DNA from: an uncultured Streptococcus sp.
Lineage (GTDB): Bacteria; Bacillota; Bacilli; Lactobacillales; Streptococcaceae
Direction: 5' to 3'
Length of the DNA: 31,523 bases
Assembly (NCBI GenBank): GCA_902461025.1
Contig: CABPWC010000008.1
Coordinates: forward strand, 1 to 31,523
In this document: piece after piece, positions 6,722-15,248 of the stretch
Layout of the letters: every line of letters starts with the position of its first letter
How positions within the stretch are numbered: position 1 is the first letter of the stretch
Position numbers and translations under genes: made by a program
The notes under the pieces: generated by a model
Databases searched by the model: none
The model's input: the letters and a program-made list of their open reading frames with translations, nothing else
Told to the model about the DNA's origin: nothing

Positions 6722-8176
6722 ATGTTAAATCAAAACCAAGCTCCTATTTATGAGGGACTGGTCAAGTTACGAAAAAAAAGAATTGTACCTTTCGATGTAC
6801 CAGGTCACAAACGCGGACGTGGAAACCCAGAGTTGGTCGAACTTTTAGGTGAAAAATGTGTAGGTATTGATGTCAATTCTATGAAGCCTTTGGATAATCT
6901 AGGGCATCCCATTTCGATTATCAGAGATGCAGAGGAACTAGCGGCAGAAGCATTTGGTGCTGCTCATGCATTTTTGATGATTGGTGGGACAACCTCATCC
7001 GTACAAACCATGATTCTTTCTACCTGTAAAGCAGGTGATAAAATCATTCTTCCTCGAAATGTCCATAAATCAGCTATTAATGCTCTCGTTTTATGTGGAG
7101 CTATTCCCATCTATATCGAGATGAGTGTCCATCCTAAAATCGGTATCGCCTTGGGGCTTGAAAATGACCGTGTTGCACAAGCTATCAAGAATCATCCAGA
7201 TGCCAAGGCTATTCTAATCAACAATCCCACCTATTATGGGATTTGTTCAGATCTCAAGGGACTAACAGAGATGGCTCATGCTGCTGGAATGAAAGTGTTA
7301 GTAGACGAGGCACACGGTGCACATCTACACTTTACAGATAAACTTCCTCTATCTGCTATGGACGCAGGAGCAGATATGTCAGCCGTATCTATGCATAAGT
7401 CTGGCGGTAGCTTGACTCAAAGTTCGTTGCTTTTAGTTGGGGATCAGATGAATCCTGAGTACGTACGTCAGATTATTAACCTGACACAGTCAACATCAGC
7501 ATCTTACTTGCTTATGGCTAGTCTCGATGTTTCTCGCAGAAATCTAGCCCTTCGTGGCAAAGAGTCCTTTGAGAAGGTCATAGAGCTATCTGAGTACGCA
7601 CGTCGTGAAATCAATGCCATCGGTGGCTACTATGCCTACTCAAAAGAGCTAGTAGATGGTGTCTCAGTTTGTGATTTTGATGTAACCAAGCTGTCAGTTT
7701 ATACTCAGGGTATTGGTCTAACAGGGATTGAAGTTTATGATCTCTTACGGGATGAATATGACATTCAGATCGAATTTGGTGATATTGGGAATATCTTGGC
7801 CTACATTTCGATTGGTGACCGTATCCAAGACATTGAACGCTTAGTTGGTGCTTTAGCTGATATCAAGCGACTATATTCACGAGATGGAAAGGACTTGATT
7901 GCTGGAGAATATATCCAGCCTGAGTTGGTGCTATCTCCTCAGGAAGCCTTCTATGCAGAGAGAAGAAGCTTAACATTAGACGAGTCCGTTGGCCAGGTCT
8001 GTGGGGAATTTGTCATGTGTTACCCTCCTGGGATTCCTATCTTGGCTCCAGGTGAACGGATTACACGAGAAATTGTGGATTATATCCAGTTTGCCAAAGA
8101 ACGTGGTTGTTCCCTTCAAGGGACGGAAGATCCAGAGGTCAATCACATTAATGTCATTGAGAGAAAGGAGAACTAA
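6722..8176 (+). CDS. speA: Arginine (lysine/ornithine-family) decarboxylase
   Basis: This is a PLP-dependent decarboxylase of the aspartate-aminotransferase-fold Orn/Lys/Arg family. In pneumococci the orthologue has been called lysine decarboxylase (cad) and later arginine decarboxylase; the agmatine enzymes downstream favour arginine to agmatine. Seen here: PFDVPGHKRG near the N-terminus, GGTTSSVQTMIL, the cofactor aspartate region LVDEAHGAHLHF, the PLP lysine in SMHKSGG (K226) and a C-terminal PPGIPILAPGE. I start at ATG 6722 (484 aa, MLNQNQAPIYE), with AAAGGAG at 6703-6709, because the bases before it encode a non-family stretch. GTG 6686 and ATG 6698 (weak AAGGTG) are alternatives. It is the first gene of a six-gene operon and sits behind the leader terminator. 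Confidence 0.92.
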   Translation: MLNQNQAPIYEGLVKLRKKRIVPFDVPGHKRGRGNPELVELLGEKCVGIDVNSMKPLDNLGHPISIIRDAEELAAEAFGAAHAFLMIGGTTSSVQTMILSTCKAGDKIILPRNVHKSAINALVLCGAIPIYIEMSVHPKIGIALGLENDRVAQAIKNHPDAKAILINNPTYYGICSDLKGLTEMAHAAGMKVLVDEAHGAHLHFTDKLPLSAMDAGADMSAVSMHKSGGSLTQSSLLLVGDQMNPEYVRQIINLTQSTSASYLLMASLDVSRRNLALRGKESFEKVIELSEYARREINAIGGYYAYSKELVDGVSVCDFDVTKLSVYTQGIGLTGIEVYDLLRDEYDIQIEFGDIGNILAYISIGDRIQDIERLVGALADIKRLYSRDGKDLIAGEYIQPELVLSPQEAFYAERRSLTLDESVGQVCGEFVMCYPPGIPILAPGERITREIVDYIQFAKERGCSLQGTEDPEVNHINVIERKEN

Positions 8177-9037
8177 ATGGATTTATGGTTTTCTGAAGTT
8201 CATACTCCAGATGTGAAATTAACGATGAGAACTGCAAAACAGCTGTATTCGGGGCAAAGTGAATGGCAGGATATTGAAGTTTTAGATACACCAGCTTTTG
8301 GAAAAGTACTAGTTTTAAATGGGCATGTCTTATTCTCAGATGCAGATGATTTTGTCTACAACGAAATGACAGTTCACGTTCCCATGGCTGTCCATCCCAA
8401 TCCAAAGAAAGTCTTGGTTATCGGGGGTGGTGACGGTGGTGTTGCCCAAGTTTTGACACTCTATCCTGAATTGGAACAAATCGATATTGTAGAACCAGAT
8501 GAGATGCTGGTTGAGGTTTGTCGAGAATACTTCCCAGATTTTGCTGCAGGACTTGATGACCCTCGTGTCACCATTTACTACCAAAATGGACTGAGATTTT
8601 TGAGAAACTGTGAAGATGATTACGACATTATCATCAATGATGCGACAGATCCATTTGGCCATACGGAAGGGCTCTTTACCAAGGAATTTTACGGCAATAG
8701 CTATCGAGCTCTTAAAGAGGACGGAATCATGATTTATCAGCATGGGAGCCCATTCTTTGACGAAGATGAGTCAGCATGTCGTAGTATGCACCGTAAGGTC
8801 AATCAAGCCTTTCCAATCAGCCGGGTTTACCAAGCCCATATTCCAACCAGTCCTGCTGGCTATTGGTTGTTTGGATTTGCTTCGAAAAAATACCACCCTG
8901 TCAAAGACTTTGACAAGGAAGGCTGGAAAAAACGCCAGTTATTTACTGAATACTATACTGCAAACCTACACATTGGTGCCTTTATGTTGCCTAAGTATGT
9001 AGAAGACATTTTAGAAGAAGAGGAAGGAAAAAAATGA
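8177..9037 (+). CDS. speE: Spermidine synthase homologue
   Basis: This 286-aa aminopropyltransferase-fold protein starts directly after the speA stop codon, with AAGGAGA as ribosome site. It has the small N-terminal beta domain (WFSEVHTPDVKL), then the Rossmann core with IGGGDGG (G83-G88), IVEPDEM, DDPRVTIYYQNG and IINDATDPFGHTEGLF. The two aspartates corresponding to the catalytic pair are present (D155 and D158). Family members normally move an aminopropyl group from decarboxylated AdoMet to putrescine. No AdoMet decarboxylase gene lies in this operon, which instead has the carboxyspermidine route. Residues after the second Asp (FGHTE) differ from the usual VGPAE. Substrate is therefore uncertain although the family is clear. 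Confidence 0.9.
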   Translation: MDLWFSEVHTPDVKLTMRTAKQLYSGQSEWQDIEVLDTPAFGKVLVLNGHVLFSDADDFVYNEMTVHVPMAVHPNPKKVLVIGGGDGGVAQVLTLYPELEQIDIVEPDEMLVEVCREYFPDFAAGLDDPRVTIYYQNGLRFLRNCEDDYDIIINDATDPFGHTEGLFTKEFYGNSYRALKEDGIMIYQHGSPFFDEDESACRSMHRKVNQAFPISRVYQAHIPTSPAGYWLFGFASKKYHPVKDFDKEGWKKRQLFTEYYTANLHIGAFMLPKYVEDILEEEEGKK

Positions 9038-10293
9038 GTCGTTTATTAGTTATTGGATGTGGGGGCGTTGCCCAAGTTTCTATTTCAAAGATTTGCCAAG
9101 ACAGCGAAACTTTTAAAGAGATTATGATTGCTAGCCGTACCAAGTCAAAATGCGATGATTTGAAGGCTAAATTAGAAGGAAAAACAAGTACTAAGATTGA
9201 AACAGCTGCTCTTGATGCCGACAAGGTAGAAGAAGTGATTGCCTTGATTGAGAGTTACAAACCAGAAGCTGTTTTGAACGTAGCTCTACCATACCAAGAC
9301 TTAACCATTATGGATGCTTGTTTGGCTACTGGAGTCCACTATATCGATACTGCCAACTACGAGGCTGAGGATACAGAAGACCCTGAATGGCGTGCTATCT
9401 ATGAGAAACGTTGCAAGGAACTTGGTTTTACAGCCTACTTTGACTACTCATGGCAATGGGCTTATCAGGAAAAATTCAAAGAAGCAGGCTTAACCGCTCT
9501 TCTTGGTTCTGGTTTTGACCCAGGTGTGACTAGTGTCTTTTCAGCCTATGCTCTCAAACACTACTTTGACGAAATCCACTATATCGACATTTTAGACTGT
9601 AATGGTGGTGACCATGGTTATCCATTTGCGACCAACTTCAACCCAGAAATCAATCTACGTGAAGTTTCTGCGCCAGGTTCTTACTGGGAAGATGGAAAAT
9701 GGGTAGAAGTCGAAGCGATGTCTATCAAACGTGAGTATGATTTTCCTCAAGTTGGGCAAAAAGATATGTATCTTCTTCATCATGAAGAAATTGAATCATT
9801 GGCCAAAAACATTCCAGGAGTTAAACGTATTCGTTTCTTTATGACTTTTGGTCAATCTTATCTAACGCATATGAAATGCTTGGAAAACGTTGGGCTTCTT
9901 CGTACAGATGCTATTAATTTTAACGGACAAGAAATTGTACCAATCCAATTCTTGAAAGCCTTGCTTCCAGATCCTGCAAGCCTTGGCCCACGTACTGTTG
10001 GTAAAACAAATATCGGATGTATCTTTACAGGTGTCAAAGATGGTGTTGAGAAGACTATCTACATCTACAATGTTTGCGATCATCAGGAATGTTACGCAGA
10101 GGTTGGTTCACAAGCCATTTCTTACACAACAGGTGTTCCTGCCATGATTGGAACAAAATTAGTGATGGATGGCACTTGGAAACAACCAGGAGTTTATAAC
10201 CTTGAAGAGTTGGATCCAGATCCATTCATGGAAGCTTTGAATAAATACGGCTTGCCATGGGTTGTGGTAGAAAACCCACAAATGGTGGACTAA
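9034..10293 (+). CDS. lys1: Carboxy(nor)spermidine dehydrogenase, saccharopine dehydrogenase family
   Basis: This 419-aa protein has an N-terminal Rossmann fold (LLVIGCGGVAQ, residues 4-14) and the saccharopine-dehydrogenase layout: NVALPYQD, GVHYIDTANYE, GSGFDPGVTSVF and a long C-terminal substrate domain. Many saccharopine-dehydrogenase-like enzymes next to nspC are carboxynorspermidine or carboxyspermidine dehydrogenases. They condense a diamine with aspartate semialdehyde using NADPH. With AguA/AguB making putrescine, carboxyspermidine is the expected product. The gene overlaps speE by ATGA (9034-9037) and touches nspC at one base, so translation is coupled. True lysine biosynthesis is unlikely in this context. 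The symbol lys1 is the usual streptococcal label. Confidence 0.88.
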   Translation: MSRLLVIGCGGVAQVSISKICQDSETFKEIMIASRTKSKCDDLKAKLEGKTSTKIETAALDADKVEEVIALIESYKPEAVLNVALPYQDLTIMDACLATGVHYIDTANYEAEDTEDPEWRAIYEKRCKELGFTAYFDYSWQWAYQEKFKEAGLTALLGSGFDPGVTSVFSAYALKHYFDEIHYIDILDCNGGDHGYPFATNFNPEINLREVSAPGSYWEDGKWVEVEAMSIKREYDFPQVGQKDMYLLHHEEIESLAKNIPGVKRIRFFMTFGQSYLTHMKCLENVGLLRTDAINFNGQEIVPIQFLKALLPDPASLGPRTVGKTNIGCIFTGVKDGVEKTIYIYNVCDHQECYAEVGSQAISYTTGVPAMIGTKLVMDGTWKQPGVYNLEELDPDPFMEALNKYGLPWVVVENPQMVD

Positions 10294-11420
10294 TGAAGTT
10301 AGAACAAGTACCAACGCCTTCTTATATCATTGACTTAGGAAAATTAGAAGAGAATTGCCGCATTCTGCAAGAGGTTCAGGAAAAGGCAGGTTGTAAGGTT
10401 TTGCTAGCTCAGAAGGCGTATTCTCTCTATAAAACCTATCCCTTGATTAGCCAGTATCTATCAGGTACGACAGCTAGTGGTCTCTATGAAGCTAAGTTGG
10501 CTAGAGAAGAGTTTCCGGGGGAAGTCCATGTATTTGCACCTGCTTTCAAGGAATCAGATATGGAAGAGCTACTACAAATTTCGGATCATATTGTTTTTAA
10601 CTCAGAGAGACAACTACGAAAATATGGTCAACGTTGTCGTGAGGCTGGTATTAGTGTAGGCCTTCGCATCAATCCTCAGTGTTCAACGCAGGGGGACCAC
10701 GCGCTCTATGACCCTTGTGCTCCTGGCTCACGTTTTGGAGTGACTTTGGATAAGATACCAAGTGATTTATTGGATTTGGTTGACGGACTTCATTTTCATA
10801 CCCTCTGTGAGCAAGGGGCAGATGATTTACAAACGACTTTGAAAGCAGTAGAAGAGCAGTTTGGAGCTTATTTGCACCAAGTTAAATGGCTCAATATGGG
10901 TGGTGGACATCACATTACAAGAGATGACTATGATGTGGACTTACTGATTTCTGAGATTAAACGCATTCGAGAAACTTATAACGTAGACGTCTACATTGAA
11001 CCTGGAGAAGCTATTGCCCTTAATGCGGGCTATCTAGCGACAGAAGTCTTAGATATTGTTGAAAACGGGATTGAGACCTTGGTGTTAGATGCTTCAGCAA
11101 GCTGCCATATGCCAGATGTTCTTGAGATGCCTTATCGCCCCCCATTAAGAGATGGTTTTGAAGCGCAAGAAAAACCTTATACTTATAGACTCTCTTCAAA
11201 TACTTGCCTAACAGGAGATGTCATTGGGGATTATAGCTTTGAAAAACCGATTGAAATCGGTGATCGCCTCTATTTTGAAGACATGGCTATTTACTCATTT
11301 GTCAAAAATAATACCTTTAACGGTATTGGACTTCCAAGCCTTTATCTAATGGATAAAGAGGGTGAGTGCAATCTAGTCAAAGCATTTGGTTACAAAGACT
11401 TTAAGGAGAGATTATCATAA
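10293..11420 (+). CDS. nspC: Carboxynorspermidine/carboxyspermidine decarboxylase
   Basis: This 375-aa alanine-racemase-fold (fold III) PLP decarboxylase begins MKLEQVPTPSYIID, the family start. The PLP lysine is K41 in LLAQKAYS. Other marks are GLHFHTLCEQ, the phosphate-binding NMGGGHHI, IEPGEAI, the active-site cysteine region SSNTCLTGDVIGDY, and FNGIG near the end. It decarboxylates carboxyspermidine to spermidine. The start is ATG 10293, which shares its A with the TAA of lys1, with GGTGG upstream. The frame extends further up to 10257, but that stretch is inside lys1 and is not family sequence. It overlaps aguA by one base (TAATG). Confidence 0.92.
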   Translation: MKLEQVPTPSYIIDLGKLEENCRILQEVQEKAGCKVLLAQKAYSLYKTYPLISQYLSGTTASGLYEAKLAREEFPGEVHVFAPAFKESDMEELLQISDHIVFNSERQLRKYGQRCREAGISVGLRINPQCSTQGDHALYDPCAPGSRFGVTLDKIPSDLLDLVDGLHFHTLCEQGADDLQTTLKAVEEQFGAYLHQVKWLNMGGGHHITRDDYDVDLLISEIKRIRETYNVDVYIEPGEAIALNAGYLATEVLDIVENGIETLVLDASASCHMPDVLEMPYRPPLRDGFEAQEKPYTYRLSSNTCLTGDVIGDYSFEKPIEIGDRLYFEDMAIYSFVKNNTFNGIGLPSLYLMDKEGECNLVKAFGYKDFKERLS

Positions 11421-12502
11421 TGCACAGTCCAAAGAAATTAGGATATCGTATGCCAGCAGAATATGAACCCCACCATGGGACTCTTATGATATGGCCTACT
11501 CGACCAGGGTCTTGGCCATTTCAAGGAAAGGCTGCTAAAAAAGCTTTTAGCCAAATCATCAAAACCATTGCCCAAGGGGAAACAGTCTATCTTTTGGTGG
11601 AACAGGACTATTTATCTGAAGCCCAATCTTATCTTGGAGACCAGGTCGTTTATCTAGATATTCCAACAAATGATGCCTGGGCTCGCGATACAGGTCCGAC
11701 CATTCTCCTTAATGATAAAAGAGAAAAGTTAGCGGTAGACTGGTCTTTCAATGCCTGGGGTGGTGCTGTGGATGGACTCTATCAAGACTATGAAGCAGAT
11801 AACCAAGTGGCGCCTTCCTTTGCTAGAGAATTAAATATACCTGTTTATAGCGCCAAACCTTTTGTACTAGAAGGCGGAGCTATTCACAGTGACGGTCAGG
11901 GAACGATTCTTGTTACAGAAAGCTGCTTGCTCAGTCCGGGTCGCAATCCTCACCTGACTAAAGAAGAGATTGAAAAGACCTTACTAGAGACCCTTGGTGC
12001 CGACAAAGTTATTTGGTTGCCTTACGGTATTTATCAAGACGAGACAAATGAACACGTCGACAATGTTGCTGCCTTTGTTGGTCCTGCAGAGCTTGTTTTA
12101 GCTTGGACAGACGACCAAGATGATCCTCAGTATGCCATGTCTGCAGCTGATTTAGCTCTCTTAGAGAAGGAAACTGATGCAAAAGGCCGTAGTTTCACTA
12201 TTCATAAACTTCCAATCCCAGCTATTCATCAAGTAGTTACAGAGGAGGATTTGCCGGGCTATACTTATGAAGAAGGCGAAGAGGAGCGTTATGCAGGTGA
12301 AAGACTAGCAGCTTCCTATGTGAATTTTTATATCGCCAATAAATCTGTCTTGGTGCCGCAATTTCAAGATGTAAACGACCTAGTGGCCTTGAATATTCTG
12401 AGCCAGTGTTTCCCAGACCGTGATGTTGTCGGAATTCCTGCAAGAGATATTCTATTAGGCGGTGGAAATATCCACTGTATTACCCAACAAATTCCAGAAT
12501 AG
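11420..12502 (+). CDS. aguA: Agmatine deiminase
   Basis: This 360-aa enzyme of the peptidylarginine-deiminase-like superfamily converts agmatine to N-carbamoylputrescine and ammonia. Family marks are the opening GYRMPAEYEPHHGTLMIWPTRPGSWPF, NDAWARDTGPT, EGGAIHSDGQGT, the catalytic histidine region NEHVDNVA, and the catalytic cysteine C353 in GGGNIHCITQQ at the C-terminus. GGAG lies ahead of the start, within nspC. Here the gene is in a biosynthetic operon with speA and aguB, not beside the putrescine carbamoyltransferase and agmatine antiporter of the catabolic pathway, so it serves putrescine synthesis from arginine. Confidence 0.95.
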   Translation: MHSPKKLGYRMPAEYEPHHGTLMIWPTRPGSWPFQGKAAKKAFSQIIKTIAQGETVYLLVEQDYLSEAQSYLGDQVVYLDIPTNDAWARDTGPTILLNDKREKLAVDWSFNAWGGAVDGLYQDYEADNQVAPSFARELNIPVYSAKPFVLEGGAIHSDGQGTILVTESCLLSPGRNPHLTKEEIEKTLLETLGADKVIWLPYGIYQDETNEHVDNVAAFVGPAELVLAWTDDQDDPQYAMSAADLALLEKETDAKGRSFTIHKLPIPAIHQVVTEEDLPGYTYEEGEEERYAGERLAASYVNFYIANKSVLVPQFQDVNDLVALNILSQCFPDRDVVGIPARDILLGGGNIHCITQQIPE

Positions 12503-12511
12503 GAGAAAAAG

Positions 12512-13387
12512 ATGAGAAATGTAACGGTTGCAGCTATTCAGATGCAATGCGCTAAGGATGTGGAAACCAATATCCAAACAGCTGAACGTCTAGTTCGACA
12601 AGCTGCTGAGCAAGGAGCCCAAATTATTCTCTTGCCTGAATTATTTGAACGTCCCTATTTCTGTCAGGAGCGTCAGTATGACTACTACCAGTATGCCCAG
12701 TCGGTGACAGAAAATACGGCTATTCAGCATTTCAAAGTGATTGCCAAGGAATTAAAGGTCGTTTTACCGATCAGTTTCTTTGAAAAAGATGGTAATGTCT
12801 TATACAATTCCATTGCTGTCATTGATGCGGATGGAGAAGTACTGGGCGTTTATCGTAAAACTCATATACCAGATGACCATTATTATCAGGAGAAATTCTT
12901 CTTTACTCCTGGAAATACTGGTTTCAAGGTCTGGGACACTCGCTATGCCAAGATTGGTATTGGTATCTGTTGGGACCAATGGTTTCCTGAAACAGCCCGT
13001 TGCCTTGCTTTAAATGGCGCAGAATTGCTCTTTTATCCAACAGCTATTGGTTCGGAGCCGATTTTGGATACAGATAGTTGTGGTCATTGGCAACGTACTA
13101 TGCAAGGGCATGCAGCAGCAAATATTGTGCCAGTTATCGCAGCCAATCGTTATGGTTTAGAAGAAGTCACTCCTTGTGAAGAAAATGGAGGACAAAGTTC
13201 CAGTCTAAACTTTTACGGATCATCCTTTATGACCGATGAAACAGGAGCTATTTTGGCTCAAGCCGAACGACAAGATGAAGCAATCCTCTTAACCACTTAT
13301 GACCTTGACAAGGGAGCAAATGAACGCCTGAATTGGGGTCTCTTTAGAGATAGAAGACCAGATATGTATAAAGATATCGTGAAATGA
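12512..13387 (+). CDS. aguB: N-carbamoylputrescine amidase
   Basis: This 291-aa nitrilase-superfamily protein hydrolyses N-carbamoylputrescine to putrescine, CO2 and ammonia. The catalytic triad is visible: E43 in LLPELFERPYF, K116 in YRKTHIPDD and C153 in GIGICWDQWFPE. The YYQEKFFFTPGNTGF block and the closing WGLFRDRRPDMY are typical of AguB. It starts 9 nt after aguA with a GGAG ribosome site and ends the operon, 1 nt before a strong terminator. Length and motifs match the family fully. Confidence 0.95.
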   Translation: MRNVTVAAIQMQCAKDVETNIQTAERLVRQAAEQGAQIILLPELFERPYFCQERQYDYYQYAQSVTENTAIQHFKVIAKELKVVLPISFFEKDGNVLYNSIAVIDADGEVLGVYRKTHIPDDHYYQEKFFFTPGNTGFKVWDTRYAKIGIGICWDQWFPETARCLALNGAELLFYPTAIGSEPILDTDSCGHWQRTMQGHAAANIVPVIAANRYGLEEVTPCEENGGQSSSLNFYGSSFMTDETGAILAQAERQDEAILLTTYDLDKGANERLNWGLFRDRRPDMYKDIVK

Positions 13388-13388
13388 C

Positions 13389-13412
13389 AAAAAGCCTCTT
13401 GGAGGCTTTTTC
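13389..13412 (+). terminator. Terminator of the polyamine operon
   Basis: AAAAAGCCTC pairs with GAGGCTTTTT across a short TTG loop, ending in a T run. It begins right after the aguB stop codon. Confidence 0.9.
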
Positions 13413-13432
13413 TTTATATACTATATTAATTT

Positions 13433-13461
13433 TTGATAAAGTATTAGAAATCTGATAAAAT
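13433..13461 (+). promoter_or_regulatory. Promoter of the zinc-ribbon/TPR gene pair
   Basis: TTGATA (13433-13438) and TAAAAT (13456-13461) are separated by 17 bp. A TG one base before the -10 (13453-13454) adds an extended element. The predicted start near 13468 leaves a leader of about 80 nt. Confidence 0.7.
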
Positions 13462-13546
13462 GAACATAGTGTAAGAATGATAAGAGAGACTGGAAAGCTC
13501 TCAATCAATTTTTCCTTGAAGAATTAAGTCGTGACTGAGGTTAATT

Positions 13547-14599
13547 ATGGGAAAATGGACTTGTAGATGTGGGCAAGCAATGAACGACCACAAAGCCCCT
13601 GATCCAAATGCTTATTCGGTTTATTCGGATGAGTTATTAGTAGAAATCATGAATAAAAAAGATGGTAATGACACAATTTCCTATGAAGACATTTCGGAGG
13701 CTTCCTTTTATATGTGGAAGTGCCCAAATTGTGGTAGTTTTATGGTCTTTGGCGAAGAGGATAATCCAAATTGTTTCACTTTTTATGAGCGCCAGACCAG
13801 TGCAAAAGCTGAACCACTTTTCGATCCTGATCAAGAGTTGAATCTCGTTGTCGTTGAGTTTCAAGAAGGTGGAAATGGTTATACTTATATCTGTGACGAC
13901 CCAAATATCCATATTGGACATGCTGTGATTGTTCCAACCGGGAAGGAAAATACTGAAAAAACTGCTTTAGTTGTCCAGAAGTATCATGCCCTACCAAAGG
14001 ATATAACTTTTCCAGTTGAAAAGTTAAAACATGTCATTCGTAGGTATACAGATTTTGATCCACTGACTTCTACAATAGTTTGTGCAAATATAGTTAAACA
14101 TGGAAGGATTTTAGATGCTTGCTTGAAAAAAGTAAAAGTAGATTCTAAACAAATTTACCATGCAATCAAAACTCCCTTGGGACACTTTTGGTTAGAGTTA
14201 AATGGAGTTCCTATTCCAATGAAAATCTCACAAATACAAGCCAGAGATAAAAAGTATCAGGTGGATGGTGCCTTTTATATTAAGCCCGCCAAAGTAAACT
14301 ATAGAAAATTCTTCACACTAGAGTTATGTGCAGATTTTGATATTGACGCTTCTCGTTGGATTGACGTTCTATCAGACGAAAATATTTGGGGAAACACCTG
14401 GGAAATGAATGGCCTTCAATTTGGAATTACTGCAGGAGAGTCCCCAGAATTTGAAGATGAAGTAGTTGCAAGAAAATTTAGCCGTATCCCACTTTATTAT
14501 GATTGGCATCCAGAATTTGAAGACTATTATGGCTTCAGTATAGCCTGGAAAAAATACGAGTCTGATAGTGATTTGTCGATTGATTTCTATACAACATAA
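13547..14599 (+). CDS. Unrecognised zinc-ribbon protein
   Basis: This 350-aa soluble protein has three visible parts. At the front, C6-x-C8 and C59-x-x-C62 (MWKCPNCGSF) look like a split zinc ribbon. The middle (about 98-165) has YTYICDDPNIHIGHAVIVPTG and KYHALPKDITFPVEKLKHVIR, which resembles a small barrel module seen in several uncharacterised Firmicutes proteins. The C-terminal part (about 200-350) is beta-rich and aromatic and has no motif I know. The ribosome site is modest (TGAGG about 9 nt upstream). It has its own promoter and is followed 17 nt later by a TPR protein gene, so the two probably act together. I cannot give a function. Confidence 0.6.
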   Translation: MGKWTCRCGQAMNDHKAPDPNAYSVYSDELLVEIMNKKDGNDTISYEDISEASFYMWKCPNCGSFMVFGEEDNPNCFTFYERQTSAKAEPLFDPDQELNLVVVEFQEGGNGYTYICDDPNIHIGHAVIVPTGKENTEKTALVVQKYHALPKDITFPVEKLKHVIRRYTDFDPLTSTIVCANIVKHGRILDACLKKVKVDSKQIYHAIKTPLGHFWLELNGVPIPMKISQIQARDKKYQVDGAFYIKPAKVNYRKFFTLELCADFDIDASRWIDVLSDENIWGNTWEMNGLQFGITAGESPEFEDEVVARKFSRIPLYYDWHPEFEDYYGFSIAWKKYESDSDLSIDFYTT

Positions 14600-14616
14600 G
14601 CTGGAGGAGAATAAGC

Positions 14617-15228
14617 ATGAATCAAGCCTGGGAATTATTGTTTGAAGGGAAGATTGATGAGGCCAAGAAATTAGTCTCAGAAACCTTCTCGATAGAAACT
14701 TGCAAGGATTACAGCCTTATCAATTTAATGGGGTATATTAAGCTCTTTGAAAAAGATTACAAAGAAGCTTTGATAATTTATCAAAAGTATCTTGAAATAG
14801 CAATTTCAAGTCAAGATAAAGAAAATGAACATATAGGATATCACCAGTTAGCCATGGTTTATCGTGAAATGAATGACTATCAAACAGCTCTTAACTATAT
14901 CGATAAAGAGCGAGAAATCATTGAAAAATCTTTTCCAGAGGATGCACTCAAATCTTCTGTCAATAATTATGAGCAAGGTTATTTACGATTAAAACTAGGG
15001 GAAATAGCAAAAGCAATCATGTATATGGAACAGTCCTTGAAGCAAGCATTACAAACAGATGATCTGATAGCTCAAGCCTGTTCCTATAGAGGTTTAGGTG
15101 AGATTTATTCTGCTGAAAATTCAGAAAAATCGCAAGAGAATTTTTTACAAGCTATCGAACTTTTTGAAAAAGCTGGCGATCAGATCGGAGCCCGAGAAGT
15201 TAAAAACTTACTAAACAAGAAAAAGTAG
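14617..15228 (+). CDS. TPR-repeat protein
   Basis: This 203-aa soluble all-helical protein has tandem tetratricopeptide-like repeats: AWELLFEGKIDEAKKL, INLMGYIKLFEKDYKEALIIYQKYL, IGYHQLAMVYREMNDYQTALNYI, YEQGYLRLKLGEIAKAIMYMEQSL and SYRGLGEIYSAENSEKSQENFL. The spacing of A/G/Y residues fits about five TPR units. There is no DNA-binding domain, signal peptide or membrane helix, so it is not a full Rgg-type regulator. A GGAGGA ribosome site precedes the ATG. It is probably a scaffold or partner for the zinc-ribbon protein before it. It ends inside a bidirectional terminator. Confidence 0.7.
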   Translation: MNQAWELLFEGKIDEAKKLVSETFSIETCKDYSLINLMGYIKLFEKDYKEALIIYQKYLEIAISSQDKENEHIGYHQLAMVYREMNDYQTALNYIDKEREIIEKSFPEDALKSSVNNYEQGYLRLKLGEIAKAIMYMEQSLKQALQTDDLIAQACSYRGLGEIYSAENSEKSQENFLQAIELFEKAGDQIGAREVKNLLNKKK

Positions 15229-15248
15229 CCCACTCAGGCTACTTTTTT
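15220..15248. terminator. Bidirectional terminator between convergent genes
   Basis: AAAAAGTAGCC and GGCTACTTTTT form an 11-bp stem around CACTCA, with T runs on either strand. It includes the stop codon of the TPR gene and serves the leftward operon as well. Confidence 0.9.

Noticed and set aside
6719..6724. TATAAT as a separate speA promoter
   Set aside because: It overlaps the start codon itself, has no -35, and would start transcription inside the gene.
10257..10292. Longer nspC starting at ATG 10257
   Set aside because: The added 12 codons are within lys1 and give non-family residues; ATG 10293 gives the standard NspC start.
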